Source of the DNA: Gammaproteobacteria bacterium
GTDB lineage: Bacteria > Pseudomonadota > Gammaproteobacteria > Pseudomonadales > Pseudohongiellaceae
Direction: 5' to 3'
Assembly: GCA_002731775.1 (NCBI GenBank)
Contig: PCCP01000061.1
Coordinates: forward strand, 9,388 to 52,827
DNA: 43,440 nt
Below the pieces are notes generated by a model that saw only the letters and a program-made list of their open reading frames with translations, ran no database searches and was not told the origin of the DNA. Of this stretch, positions 25,571-34,895 are shown one piece after another. How positions within the stretch are numbered: the first letter of the stretch is position 1; every line of letters begins with the position of its first letter. A program made the translations under genes and the position numbers.

Positions 25571-26998
25571 TTAGATGGAAAGCTTTTGCAACTGCCCAAA
25601 AAATCCAGCCTCATCACGCAAGCAGCGCAAATCAAAAATTAACTTGCCATCAGAGATCCGGCCAATCACCGGTTTCGGCAGCGACCGGAAGTTTGCTGCA
25701 AGGGTATTCAGCATGGCATCGGTCTGACCCTTTTGCGCTATGGGTGAGATTTCCACGGCGATACTCTCCAACAGTTCCAGGGGCAATGCGCCACTGCCAA
25801 TTTGGCTGTGACAGGGCCCCAATTCTACCACCGCCTGGCCTTGAAGCACCTTGTCCAACTCGAGTTGGACCCTGCCGGCGACTTCCTCGATCTCTGCCAA
25901 TGGCCGGGTCAGATCAGCCAGCAAGGGCAGTCGTGTCGCCAGACGCCGTGGATCTTTGTAGAGCTTGATCACTTCGAGCAGTGCCGCCAGTGTGATCTTT
26001 CCGACCCGCAACGCCCGCTTCAGGGGGTTATTCTTTAGCTGTTCTACCAATTCCCGCTTACCCACGATAATTCCTGCCTGTGGTCCTCCCAGCAGCTTGT
26101 CGCCGCTGAAGGTGACAAGATCAGTACCCATCTGCAGCATCTCCCTCACAGTGGGCTCATGAGGCAAATTATATTGCTTCAGGTCAACCAAGGTGCCGCT
26201 GCCCAAATCCGCAACGAAGGGGATGTTTTTCTTCTTTGCCAATGCACTGAGTTCCGTCTCGGCCACAGATTTTGTGAATCCTCGAATCTCATAATTACTG
26301 GTATGCACTTTCATGATCAGGCCAGTATTGGCATTCACATTTGATTCGTAGTCCCGCAGGTGAGTGCGGTTGGTGGTGCCTATTTCTCGGAGAATACTGC
26401 TGGCACTCTTCATCACATCGGGTATGCGAAAAGCACCGCCAATTTCTACCAATTCACCCCGTGAAATCAGGACTTCCTTATCTAGCGCAAAAGTATTTAG
26501 AACCAGAAGCACCGCCGCGGCATTATTGTTGACCACGGTTGCTGCCTCTGCTCCGCTAAGATCACAGAGGATTTGTTCGAGATGAACATCCCGGTCGCCG
26601 CGCTTGCCGGAATTCAGGTCAAACTCCAGGTTGGTAGCCTCCGTCGCGGCAACGCCCATAGCTTCCACGGCATTAGCCGGTAGCCTGGCCCTGCCCAGAT
26701 TGGTGTGAACAACGGTGCCGGTGAGATTAAAAACTGGTATCAGGGAACTGGCGAATTCATTATTCACCCGGACTTCAATAGCGAGGCATATTTCGTAGAA
26801 CAGGTTTTCGGACCCCAGTGACTTTAACGTCCTGTCGTCGGCCCGGGCGATATTGCTGCGAATCTTGTGCAGATAGCTCCGGGTCGCCAGCTTCACGCTT
26901 TGCTGACCAACCCGGGCGATTAATGGCGCGAGTGCGCTGCATTGCAAAACTCTGTCCACCGATGGCAGCAACTTGAATAGGGAAGAAGAGGAATTCAT
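25571..26998 (-). CDS. selA: L-seryl-tRNA(Sec) selenium transferase
   Basis: PLP enzyme that converts seryl-tRNA(Sec) to selenocysteyl-tRNA(Sec) using selenophosphate. The 475-residue protein aligns with E. coli SelA along its length: the N-terminal domain (SLFKLLPSVDRVLQ), then VFNLTGTVVHTNLGRA, VNNNAAAVLLVL, SRGELVEIGGAFRIPDVM, GTTNRTHLRDYE, KVHTSNYEIRGFTK and the PLP lysine K301 in TFSGDKLLGGPQAG. Start placed at ATG 26998 because this gives the family's normal N-terminus; a longer frame upstream reads through intergenic DNA. It is divergent from the hydroxyacid dehydrogenase (194 bases apart). No tRNA-Sec gene is found next to it. Confidence 0.95.
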   Translation of the reverse strand: MNSSSSLFKLLPSVDRVLQCSALAPLIARVGQQSVKLATRSYLHKIRSNIARADDRTLKSLGSENLFYEICLAIEVRVNNEFASSLIPVFNLTGTVVHTNLGRARLPANAVEAMGVAATEATNLEFDLNSGKRGDRDVHLEQILCDLSGAEAATVVNNNAAAVLLVLNTFALDKEVLISRGELVEIGGAFRIPDVMKSASSILREIGTTNRTHLRDYESNVNANTGLIMKVHTSNYEIRGFTKSVAETELSALAKKKNIPFVADLGSGTLVDLKQYNLPHEPTVREMLQMGTDLVTFSGDKLLGGPQAGIIVGKRELVEQLKNNPLKRALRVGKITLAALLEVIKLYKDPRRLATRLPLLADLTRPLAEIEEVAGRVQLELDKVLQGQAVVELGPCHSQIGSGALPLELLESIAVEISPIAQKGQTDAMLNTLAANFRSLPKPVIGRISDGKLIFDLRCLRDEAGFFGQLQKLSI

Positions 26999-27192
26999 GT
27001 TTAGTGCTTTGAATGGCCCGTTGCTATGGCGAGAAATGCCCTTATGGGCCCAATCTACGTAATATCGCGGGCCAGCGCAATAATTCCCCCATATGGGTGC
27101 CAATCGGACCACTGACATGGCTTGCTAACAATCAGTTTCAGGTAATACACTCACAACAAACGAAAAGCCGGGCTGCGGAGCGCTCAGACACC

Positions 27193-28137
27193 ATGGCAGA
27201 TAAACCTCATCTATTACTTGTTACTCAGTTTCATCCCGAAACCGTAGGCAAGTTGGACTTGTTATACCAGACTCACCATCTCTGGCGGCAGAGTTCGGCA
27301 GGAAAACAAGCGTTAATACGCGAATTGGAAGGCAAGTGCCGCGTGGCGGCCACCGCTTCCTGGCACCGTGAAGATATCATCTACCAACTGAATTCCCTGG
27401 AATTTATCGCCTGCTTCGGGGTCGGAGTGGAGCTGATCGATTTCTCACAAACCAGATCCCTGGGCATCAGAGTAAGCAATACCCCGGAAGTCCTGAATGA
27501 CTCGGTCGCAGACATCGCACTGGCCCTGATCCTGGCAACACTCCGCAACACGATCAATGCGGATAAGTTTGTGCGCAGCCAGGAGTGGACTCAGCACCAG
27601 TTCAAATTCGGCCACGATCTGGCCGGCAAAACCCTTGGGATTATCGGCCTCGGTCGAATCGGAGAGGCCATAGTACATCGGGCCTTGGCCTTCAAAATGC
27701 AAATTGCCTATCACAATCGCTCACCGAAAAACCTGCCCTATACCTATTACACCACGGCCACCGAGCTTGCCACCAATAGCGATGTCTTGCTTTGCCTGCT
27801 CCCGGGAGGTGAGGAAACCAGCAATGCAATAGGCGCCGAGGTGTTTGAGAATTTAGGACCGACCGGCATTTTCATTAACGTCGGCAGGGGCTCCAGTGTC
27901 GATGAAGAGGCATTGGTTACGGCACTCGAAGCCGGGCTTATTGCCGGCGCGGGCCTGGATGTTTATGCCCATGAGCCCGCCGTACCCGAAGCGCTGCTGT
28001 CGATGGAACAGGTCGTGTTGTTTCCTCACATTGGCACTTCCACCGTCGAAACCAGGTGTGAAATGGGGAATCTGCTGATACGAAACCTACAGGCCTTCTT
28101 CGACAACAAAGCTCTGATCAGTGAACTGAATCTGTAA
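27193..28137 (+). CDS. D-2-hydroxyacid dehydrogenase (NAD(P)-dependent)
   Basis: Oxidoreductase of the D-isomer-specific 2-hydroxyacid dehydrogenase family, which interconverts 2-keto and D-2-hydroxy acids such as glyoxylate/glycolate or hydroxypyruvate/glycerate. The 314-residue protein has the catalytic-domain motif CFGVGVELIDF, the Rossmann motif GKTLGIIGLGRIGEAIVHRA, the active-site arginine in NVGRGSSVDEEAL, the glutamate in GLDVYAHEPAVPE and the histidine in LFPHIGTSTVETR. Start ATG 27193 (MADKPHLLLV) gives normal family length; the frame extends upstream without homology. It lies between selA and the M48 gene. Substrate is unassigned. Confidence 0.88.
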   Translation: MADKPHLLLVTQFHPETVGKLDLLYQTHHLWRQSSAGKQALIRELEGKCRVAATASWHREDIIYQLNSLEFIACFGVGVELIDFSQTRSLGIRVSNTPEVLNDSVADIALALILATLRNTINADKFVRSQEWTQHQFKFGHDLAGKTLGIIGLGRIGEAIVHRALAFKMQIAYHNRSPKNLPYTYYTTATELATNSDVLLCLLPGGEETSNAIGAEVFENLGPTGIFINVGRGSSVDEEALVTALEAGLIAGAGLDVYAHEPAVPEALLSMEQVVLFPHIGTSTVETRCEMGNLLIRNLQAFFDNKALISELNL

Positions 28138-28164
28138 ACATCCGCTTTTCAGGTGCAGCCTAAA

Positions 28165-30093
28165 CTAGAGTTTTCCCACAAACGGCGGCATCGGACAATC
28201 AATCGTTGCCGCTATTGCCCGTAGCAACTCCGCCTCGATAGCGGCGACTTCCTTATCTGCCGTAATACACGCGACAAAAGCCTTCAGCAACGCCGGCTTC
28301 TGCAAGGGTTTGAGTTGAACCAGGCGATCCAGTGCTGCATTCAAGGCTTCAAAACTAATGTTTTCTGTGGCTTGCAATGGCGTGCCAAGGCCGAGCATCT
28401 CGGCACCCTTCGTATAGGCCGCTTCCGTGTCGATGCCCTCTTGTTTATTCGAATAGGCGAGGATAGAGAGTAATAGTGCACTCTCTTGTTCAAAGCGCTT
28501 GAGATCCTTCTTGCCTGGTTTGGGTGTTTTGCCCTTTATAAATACTGCGTCTAAATGATGAAAAACTATTTTCTGTAACGCCCACTCCAGCAGGTTGATC
28601 TTGTTATCCAGTGCGATCAGTGCATTGAAGTTAGACTTGAAGAGCTGGTACTGGTTTTTCGACAACTGCCTCAAGCTGGATATCGCAATTTCTGTGAGTG
28701 GCAGGCGCTGTTCGGCTTCGACTTCGTCAGCGACGCTTAAGAGTTTCTGTAACTCTCCATAGACGCCAATGTCCGCGCTTGCTTCCACAAAACTCAATTG
28801 CTCGCGCCGACCTGAGGCGTTTTTGTCCAGGATAAGATAATAAATTACCGCGCGAGCACCGGAAGGCTCACGCGCCGCGTCAATCAAGGGCTGGGGGATT
28901 TGATAGAGTAACGTGTTGGCATAGTCCAGGTGTTGAACTTGCGGATTGCCTACCTGATTGATGATTGCATCGGTGATCAGGACACCGGCAACTCCGCCCA
29001 GTATCGCCCTGGCTTTTTTCTGCTGGGAGACTGCTGCGAGATGCGCCTCTTCTGTGCTTGCAGCGGTATCGGCATAGCTGGCAACTGTGCCCGTGTCGTA
29101 GCTGCCATCCCAGCTTGGCAATAGCGCCCGAATTCTGTTTGCCAATGGCGGGTGGGTTGCATACAGCCTGCTCAGGGCAGAAACCCTGCCCTCCTCAAAC
29201 AAAGCGTGGCTGATCTCCGCGCTGTTGGGATTATTCAAATAGGAATGTTTGCTGTGGTTGGCAATCTGCATCAGTGCCCCGGCGATGCCATCGGGATTAC
29301 GGGTGAACTGCACCGCCGATGCGTCGGCAAGAAATTCGCGCTGGCGACTTACCGCGGCCTTGATCAGGTTGCCGAAAAAGGTACCTACGAATCCTACTAC
29401 TATTAGCCCGATGCCGAGAAAGACAATGCCCCCGGAGTTTTTGGAGCGGCGGCTGTACATGCTTCCCCGCAACAGGTGATAACCGATGAGGCCCAACACC
29501 ATGATGCCGTGCAGCACGCCGACCAGGCGGATATTGATACGCATGTCGCCGTGCAGGATGTGACTGAATTCGTGGGCGATAACACCCTGAAGCTGTTCCC
29601 GGCTGAGGGTTTCAATAGTGCCGCGGGTTACCGCGACGATGGCATCGCTGGGTGAGTAGCCGGCGGCAAAGGCATTGATGCCGTTCTCTTCCATCAGGTA
29701 GACAGGAGGCACCGGGATGCCGGAGGCGATAGCCATCTCTTCGACTACATTCAGCACCCGCCGCTCATGCAGATCCTGAGAGCCTGCCAGTAACAGCCTG
29801 CCGTTCATCATCTCCGCGATACGTGCGCCGCCACCCCGCAAGCTCGCAATCTTGTAGAGGCTGCCAAGAAACACGACGCCGGTAACGGAGGCGCCGATAA
29901 GCCAAAAGGTGCCCCAATCGAAGCGCATGGTATTGACCGCCGCCATGCTGGTCATCTCGGAACCGGCGAAACCGATGAGAAACATCACCAGCAGGTTGGT
30001 GACGATGATCAGTGAAAGCACCGCTAACACGAACAGGAAGATCAATCTTCCCGTATTACGCTTCGCGGCATCTTGAGATTCAAAAAAATTCAT
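28165..30093 (-). CDS. M48 family zinc metalloprotease with C-terminal TerB-like domain
   Basis: Integral-membrane peptidase related to HtpX and mammalian Ste24/Oma1. The N-terminus has two membrane helices (about 18-45 and 60-80). The zinc motif is HEFSH with H174, E175 and H178, and the third ligand lies in the REFLADASAVQF segment; further helices (about 190-240) separate them. At 642 residues it is more than twice the length of HtpX. The extra C-terminal half is helical and ends in KAFVACITADKEVAAIEAELLRAIAATI, resembling the TerB/DjlA fold. Start is ATG 30093; a TTG nine bases upstream is less likely. LemA is encoded 45 bases upstream in the same direction, a common pairing. Confidence 0.87.
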   Translation of the reverse strand: MNFFESQDAAKRNTGRLIFLFVLAVLSLIIVTNLLVMFLIGFAGSEMTSMAAVNTMRFDWGTFWLIGASVTGVVFLGSLYKIASLRGGGARIAEMMNGRLLLAGSQDLHERRVLNVVEEMAIASGIPVPPVYLMEENGINAFAAGYSPSDAIVAVTRGTIETLSREQLQGVIAHEFSHILHGDMRINIRLVGVLHGIMVLGLIGYHLLRGSMYSRRSKNSGGIVFLGIGLIVVGFVGTFFGNLIKAAVSRQREFLADASAVQFTRNPDGIAGALMQIANHSKHSYLNNPNSAEISHALFEEGRVSALSRLYATHPPLANRIRALLPSWDGSYDTGTVASYADTAASTEEAHLAAVSQQKKARAILGGVAGVLITDAIINQVGNPQVQHLDYANTLLYQIPQPLIDAAREPSGARAVIYYLILDKNASGRREQLSFVEASADIGVYGELQKLLSVADEVEAEQRLPLTEIAISSLRQLSKNQYQLFKSNFNALIALDNKINLLEWALQKIVFHHLDAVFIKGKTPKPGKKDLKRFEQESALLLSILAYSNKQEGIDTEAAYTKGAEMLGLGTPLQATENISFEALNAALDRLVQLKPLQKPALLKAFVACITADKEVAAIEAELLRAIAATIDCPMPPFVGKL

Positions 30094-30138
30094 AACAAGC
30101 AATCCGGGAATTGCTGAACTTTATAAGAGTCCGAATCA

Positions 30139-30735
30139 TCAAAATTCGACTTTTGGTGCCGCCTGAATTGCCTCGCTGTCTTCAAATTCGAGCAGGGTCG
30201 CATCGCTGCTGTGTCCGAAAATTCCTGCGAGTGTAACCGGGGGAAAGGATTGTTTATACGTGTTGTAGGCCATGACCTGGTCGTTGAACGCCTGCCGGGA
30301 AAACGCGACCTTGTTTTCCGTGGTGGTCAGCTCTTCACTTAACTGCATCATATTCTGATTAGCTTTCAAATCCGGATAGGCCTCCATCACCACATTGAAC
30401 CGGTTCATTGCACCGGTTAGCGCCCCTTCCTGGCCCATCAACTCCTGCAGAGCCGCCGCATTCCCAGGGTCCTTGGCCGCTGCCGCCAGGCCGTTTGCCG
30501 CCGCGTTACGAGCGGCGATCACGGCTTCCAGCGTCTCTCTTTCATGTTTGATGTAGCCCTTAGCGGTTTCCACCAGGTTTGGAATAAGGTCATAGCGACG
30601 CTTCAATTGCACCTCGATTTGAGCAAAAGCGTTCTGATATCTATTCTTCAGGCTGACCAGGCGATTGTAGATACCTACCCCGTAAAAAAACAGGGCGGCG
30701 ATGAGTACTAAAACCACTATAGTTGAAACTTCCAT
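30139..30735 (-). CDS. lemA: LemA family protein
   Basis: A 198-residue protein with an N-terminal membrane helix (residues 4-20, [17 protein letters not shown]) followed by a long alpha-helical bundle. Family blocks are [39 protein letters not shown] (seen in parts), [37 protein letters not shown], the [14 protein letters not shown] segment and [12 protein letters not shown] near the end. LemA proteins are membrane-attached with the bundle exposed; function is not established, but the gene is commonly linked to an M48 peptidase, as here. GGAG nine bases before the ATG is a good ribosome-binding site. Not to be confused with the sensor kinase once called LemA in Pseudomonas. Confidence 0.92.
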   Translation of the reverse strand: MEVSTIVVLVLIAALFFYGVGIYNRLVSLKNRYQNAFAQIEVQLKRRYDLIPNLVETAKGYIKHERETLEAVIAARNAAANGLAAAAKDPGNAAALQELMGQEGALTGAMNRFNVVMEAYPDLKANQNMMQLSEELTTTENKVAFSRQAFNDQVMAYNTYKQSFPPVTLAGIFGHSSDATLLEFEDSEAIQAAPKVEF

Positions 30736-30916
30736 AATCCTGACTCCTTGTGCGAGTAGCGTGATCGGCGGCTAGCTGGTTCGGGAACGTGTCTAATCCA
30801 GCCCCGACAATCTTTGTACTATTATTCCACTATTGGCGGGAGATGTCCCTCATCTGCGCAGGGATTGAATTGCGTTTTTCAGGCACCGCGTTATCTGTTA
30901 AGCTGATATTCGTTAA

Positions 30917-30940
30917 GCCCCAGACTGATTGGTCTGGAGC
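30917..30940. promoter_or_regulatory. Inverted repeat upstream of the lactate permease (possible operator)
   Basis: Arms GC-C-CCAGAC and GTCTGG-A-GC around TGATTG pair at eight of nine positions, 45 bases before the permease start. GntR-family lactate regulators bind similar short dyads, but the sequence does not match a consensus I can name, and no regulator gene is adjacent. It might instead form an RNA hairpin in the leader. Confidence 0.3.
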
Positions 30941-30968
30941 TGTTATGCGCCGAGACAACTCATCTCCT

Positions 30969-30983
30969 AAAAAGAATAAAAAA
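30969..30983 (+). promoter_or_regulatory. A-rich AAnAAnAA motif over the permease ribosome-binding site
   Basis: Fifteen bases made only of A with one G and one T sit immediately before the ATG at 30985, where a Shine-Dalgarno should be. Three overlapping AAnAAnAA registers can be read. In Pseudomonas such catabolite-activity motifs at translation starts are bound by Hfq with Crc to block translation of catabolic genes. Confidence 0.45.
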
Positions 30984-30984
30984 T

Positions 30985-32790
30985 ATGAGCACCGGACTTC
31001 TTGCCTTAATTTCTCTGCTGCCGATCATCTCCGTCGCCGTTTTCCTGGTATTGTTGCGTTGGCCTGCCAGTCGGGCCATGCCTATTGCTTATGTAGTGGC
31101 GGTAGTTTTGGCCTATTTTATTTGGCAGATACCCACTACCAAGATCATGGCGGCTAGTGTCAACGGGCTGATCATCGCGCTCACTCTGATCTACATAATA
31201 TTCGGCGCCATATTACTGCTGAATACGCTGCTACAAAGCGGTGCCATCCAGACCATTCGCCAGGGTTTTTCCGATATCTCACCGGACCGACGCATCCAGG
31301 TGATTATCATCGCCTGGCTATTCGGCTCCTTCATCGAGGGTTCTGCTGGTTTCGGTACCCCTGCCGCCGTCGCCGTGCCACTCATGGTAGGCCTTGGCTT
31401 TCCCGCTATGGCGGCGGTCGTCGCCGGCATGATTATCCAGAGCACTCCGGTGTCATTCGGGGCCATGGGCACGCCTATTCTAGTAGGAATTAACACCGGC
31501 CTGTCCGCCGACCCCGAGATGGTGGCCTACGCACTGTCCCGCGGCTATGCCGAATGGGATCAATTCCTCGCCTTCATTGCCACCAAGGTCGCCCTGATCC
31601 ATGCCATGGCCGGGACCTTTATCCCGCTGTTGGTGGCCTCGATAATGACCCGGTTCTTCGGCAAGGAGAGATCCTTTGCTGCCGGCTTCAAGGTTTGGAA
31701 ATTCGCATTGTTCGCGGCATTCTCTATGACCATACCTTATCTAATCGTGGCGAATACCCTGGGGCCGGAATTTCCATCCATGTTGGGTGGACTGATTGGC
31801 CTAGCCATCGTCGTGACCGCGGCGAAGCAGGGCTTCCTGATGCCGAAACCCGATGAAGTATGGGACTTCGATGACCGGGCAAACTGGGATGCGGAGTGGA
31901 CCGGCAGCATGGCGCAGGAATCGCTAAGCAGCGCCGGTGAGAAACCGGCGATGGGGCTTATAAGAGCCTGGTCTCCCTATTTGTTCGTTGCTGGCCTGTT
32001 GGTGCTAACTCGATTCAGGGCACTGAATCTGGAAGCGATATTACGGGATTCCAATCCCTTCATTACCTGGTCCTGGCCACAAATATTTGGCAGCGATATC
32101 AACGCCTCATTTCAACCCCTGTGGTCTCCAGGCACAATTTTCATTGTCGTGTCCCTGATTACAATTCTCTTGCATGGGCTGAAGGGTGCCGAATACAAAC
32201 AGGCTTTCGGCAACTCCCTGAAGACGCTAATTCCCGCATCGACCGCCCTGGTGTTCACGGTGCCAATGGTACAGGTGTTCATTAATTCCAGCGGCGGCGG
32301 CAGCGGTTATGAACAAATGCCCATCGCGCTGGCCGAGGGCGTCGCTAACCTGACCGGGACAGCATGGCCATTCTTCTCCACCTTCATCGGTGGCATGGGC
32401 GCGTTTGTTGCCGGCAGTAATACCGTCAGTAATATGATGTTCTCCCTGTTTCAATTCGGGGTTGGCGAACGCATCATGGTCGACCCTACCTGGATAGTTG
32501 CCCTGCAGGCTGTGGGTGGCGCATCCGGCAATATTATCTGCGTACACAATGTGGTGGCAGCTTCTGCGGTTGCCGGCCTGATCGGCAAGGAAGGCGCCGT
32601 GATTCGCAAAACCCTGCTGCCCTTTTTCTACTACGCCCTGCTCACAGGCTCGATCGGTTATGGCATTGTCAATATGAGTACTGGCTTGCTCAATGCCGGT
32701 TTTTTCATCGCCGCGCTGATCGTCGCGATCATGATTTATTTTATTATCAAGTTTAATCGCCATAGTATTGCGGAGACATCTGCTTCCTGA
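30985..32790 (+). CDS. L-lactate permease family transporter (LctP)
   Basis: Secondary transporter for lactate, and in some members glycolate. The 601-residue protein has about 13 hydrophobic helices. LctP signatures include [30 protein letters not shown] (seen in parts), [14 protein letters not shown] and, late, [19 protein letters not shown] and [26 protein letters not shown] slightly longer central loop (residues about 290-320, acidic, with [15 protein letters not shown]) lies in the cytosol. It is divergent from lemA, with 249 bases between. The leader holds an inverted repeat and an A-rich motif over the start. No lactate dehydrogenase gene is adjacent, but a D-2-hydroxyacid dehydrogenase is nearby. 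Confidence 0.9.
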   Translation: MSTGLLALISLLPIISVAVFLVLLRWPASRAMPIAYVVAVVLAYFIWQIPTTKIMAASVNGLIIALTLIYIIFGAILLLNTLLQSGAIQTIRQGFSDISPDRRIQVIIIAWLFGSFIEGSAGFGTPAAVAVPLMVGLGFPAMAAVVAGMIIQSTPVSFGAMGTPILVGINTGLSADPEMVAYALSRGYAEWDQFLAFIATKVALIHAMAGTFIPLLVASIMTRFFGKERSFAAGFKVWKFALFAAFSMTIPYLIVANTLGPEFPSMLGGLIGLAIVVTAAKQGFLMPKPDEVWDFDDRANWDAEWTGSMAQESLSSAGEKPAMGLIRAWSPYLFVAGLLVLTRFRALNLEAILRDSNPFITWSWPQIFGSDINASFQPLWSPGTIFIVVSLITILLHGLKGAEYKQAFGNSLKTLIPASTALVFTVPMVQVFINSSGGGSGYEQMPIALAEGVANLTGTAWPFFSTFIGGMGAFVAGSNTVSNMMFSLFQFGVGERIMVDPTWIVALQAVGGASGNIICVHNVVAASAVAGLIGKEGAVIRKTLLPFFYYALLTGSIGYGIVNMSTGLLNAGFFIAALIVAIMIYFIIKFNRHSIAETSAS

Positions 32791-32919
32791 GGGCTGTCTT
32801 CCGTTAGTTACGCGCTGATGCCCATTGCTCTGCTGTCCAATCTATGAGGATGTGCTTGTAGTTCGCCATATCGGCATCCTGCCAGGGTATCTCCCATCAC
32901 CATAAGGACTGTTGTAATA

Positions 32920-32946
32920 ATGCCTCACACAGTGATCACTAAATGA
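32920..32946 (+). CDS. Eight-residue leader peptide overlapping the selB start
   Basis: ATG at 32920 opens a nine-codon frame, M-P-H-T-V-I-T-K, ending in UGA. That stop overlaps the selB ATG as ATGA. AAGGA lies 11 bases before it (slightly long spacing), while selB itself has no Shine-Dalgarno and cannot start further upstream because a TAA is in frame. Ribosomes finishing the leader could restart on selB. The stop being UGA, the codon SelB recodes, is notable. It could be chance. Confidence 0.35.
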   Translation: MPHTVITK

Positions 32947-34895
32947 TCAAAAGGTCACTCACCGTCGCCACTGCAGGTCACGTCGATCATGGCAAGACCT
33001 CCTTGGTGCGCCATATTACCGGCACCAATACCGATACCCTGGCAGAAGAAAAAACGCGTGGGCTCACGATTAATCTGGGTTACGCGTATTATCATTTCCA
33101 GTCCGAATCAGGTGGCAAGGACTTCGATAACACACTGGGATTTGTCGATGTGCCCGGTCATACGGATTTTATCAACAATATGTTGGCCGGGGTTGGGGCG
33201 GTAGATGCCGCAATGCTGGTGGTGGCGGCAGATGACGGCGTCATGCCCCAGACCCGTGAACACCTGGCGATCCTGGATTTGCTGGAAATCCCCCACAGAC
33301 TGGTGGCAATCACCAAGGCAGATCGTGTCAGCCCTGAACGGGTGGCAGAGCTAAGCGAGCAAATCAGGGAGATACTGCAGCCAACACCACTACGCGACGC
33401 TGCCATATTCCCACTTTCCAGTAAAACCGGGGTCGGCATTCCCGAGCTACTGCAACACTTGCAATCCTGGTTTGACAGACCGACCGTGGATGAGAACCTG
33501 ATCAAATCGCAACACTTTCGTTATTTGATCGATCGAAGTTTTTCCGTAAAAGGCATTGGCACAGTGGTCACTGGCAGTGTCAGAGCCGGCGCGGTAAAGG
33601 TAGGCGATACCCTGTTCCATACCGGCAGCGAAAAACTCACTAAACTGCGAGGGCTCAGGCAAGACGCCACAGAGTTAACTTCTGTGCATTCCCGGCAACG
33701 AGTAGCAGCGAATATCAATCGAGACTCCTCGGAGGTAAAACGGGGTGACTGGTTAGTCGATCCGCAACTCTATACCCCGGCAATCAGGCTGGACACGGTA
33801 GTCCGATTTATCGATAAAGAATTCTCGCTACGCAACAACGCGCAGTATCATCTGTATATTGGCGCCAGCCATCGCATCGTCACACTACGGCAACTGGGAA
33901 ACGGTTTTTTCCAGATCAAATCCCATGCATCCATTGTTGCTCACCATGGTGACCGCTTTGTAGTTCGCGATCCTGCCTCCCAGCAGACCATTGGTGGTGG
34001 CCAGGTAATCGACATATTCGTCCCGCGACGACAGCGAACCAGTCCCCAGCGCCTTGCTATGCTGACGGCACTGCATCAGGATTCCTTGCCTGCACTCGCT
34101 GCCCTGTTGGATATTCAGGCCGCCGGCGTGGACCTGGATCAGTTTGCCCTGTGCCGCAACCTCTCTGCGTCGGGAGTTGCATCCCTGTGTGGGAATCTAC
34201 AGGAAGGAAAAGTGTCGTACCTGTCCCTGACCGTAGAGGGCCGTCGTTTCCCCATACTGCTCCATGACCGGTATTACCGGCAGCATGCCGATCAAATTCT
34301 GCAACATCTTCAGCGCTACCATCACCAGCATGTAAACCAGCAAGGCATCAGCGAGCCGGCACTGAGCAAGGCCATGGAATTTGAAGGCTCTCATAGCCTG
34401 TTTCATGGCCTGTTGCAGGAACTGCTGCGGCAGGATGCCATCAAGCGCACCGGTACCCTCTTGCATCTCCCCGGACATCAGACCGCCCTCAGTGAAGAAG
34501 AGAAAAACTTCCTGGACAAGGTCAGACCCATACTCCTCAAGGCAGGAACCGTTCCACCCCGGACCCGGGAATTGCTGGATCTGACCGGAATAACGCTGCA
34601 ACCCCTGCAACGAATCCTGCGCCAAAGCACGAAAGCAGGCAGTCTGATTCAGGTCGCAGATAATCGCCATTACCTGCCGGAGACCATCATGCAACTGGCA
34701 GAATTCACCGAAAAGGTCGCCACCGACAGCGACGAGGCCGATGGTTTTTCCGTAATTCAGTTTCGAGATGCGTCCGGTATCGGTCGCAATCTGTGCATAG
34801 AAATACTGGAATACTTCGACCGTGTTGGCTTTACCCGACGCGAAGGCAACAGCCGGTTCATCAGAACCGAAAAAGAAAACATTTTCGGTAAATAG
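32943..34895 (+). CDS. selB: Selenocysteine-specific elongation factor SelB
   Basis: GTPase that brings selenocysteyl-tRNA(Sec) to UGA codons followed by a SECIS hairpin. The 650-residue protein has G1 GHVDHGKTS (12-20), the switch-I segment EEKTRGLTINLGYAYYHF, G3 DVPGHTDFINNMLAGVG, G4 TKADR and the EF-Tu-like domain 2 motif GIGTVVTGSVRAG. The C-terminal winged-helix domains that read SECIS end in the family block IEILEYFDRVGFTRREGN. Slightly longer than E. coli SelB (614). Start is fixed by an in-frame stop just upstream. It is on the opposite strand from selA and 6 kb away, unlike the selAB operon of E. coli. Confidence 0.95.
   Translation: MIKRSLTVATAGHVDHGKTSLVRHITGTNTDTLAEEKTRGLTINLGYAYYHFQSESGGKDFDNTLGFVDVPGHTDFINNMLAGVGAVDAAMLVVAADDGVMPQTREHLAILDLLEIPHRLVAITKADRVSPERVAELSEQIREILQPTPLRDAAIFPLSSKTGVGIPELLQHLQSWFDRPTVDENLIKSQHFRYLIDRSFSVKGIGTVVTGSVRAGAVKVGDTLFHTGSEKLTKLRGLRQDATELTSVHSRQRVAANINRDSSEVKRGDWLVDPQLYTPAIRLDTVVRFIDKEFSLRNNAQYHLYIGASHRIVTLRQLGNGFFQIKSHASIVAHHGDRFVVRDPASQQTIGGGQVIDIFVPRRQRTSPQRLAMLTALHQDSLPALAALLDIQAAGVDLDQFALCRNLSASGVASLCGNLQEGKVSYLSLTVEGRRFPILLHDRYYRQHADQILQHLQRYHHQHVNQQGISEPALSKAMEFEGSHSLFHGLLQELLRQDAIKRTGTLLHLPGHQTALSEEEKNFLDKVRPILLKAGTVPPRTRELLDLTGITLQPLQRILRQSTKAGSLIQVADNRHYLPETIMQLAEFTEKVATDSDEADGFSVIQFRDASGIGRNLCIEILEYFDRVGFTRREGNSRFIRTEKENIFGK

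Noticed and set aside
26999-27118. N-terminal extension of SelA beginning at 27118.
   Set aside because: The extra 40 residues have no similarity to SelA; the family N-terminus begins at the ATG at 26998.
26999-27192. tRNA-Sec (selC) in the selA-hydroxyacid dehydrogenase gap or the gaps around selB.
   Set aside because: No GGTTCGA arm, UCA anticodon loop or matching acceptor ends could be found by reading these gaps.
27013-27192. Upstream extension of the hydroxyacid dehydrogenase from 27013.
   Set aside because: It overlaps the selA promoter region and adds 60 residues not found in the family; MADKPHLLLV is a normal beginning.
32943-32990. Possible SECIS hairpin after the leader UGA at the selB start (ATGATC/GATCAT pairing with GGTC between).
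   Set aside because: The inner part does not form the apical stem expected of a bacterial SECIS, and the GGTC codes for the conserved G-H of the SelB P-loop, so it is explained by protein sequence.
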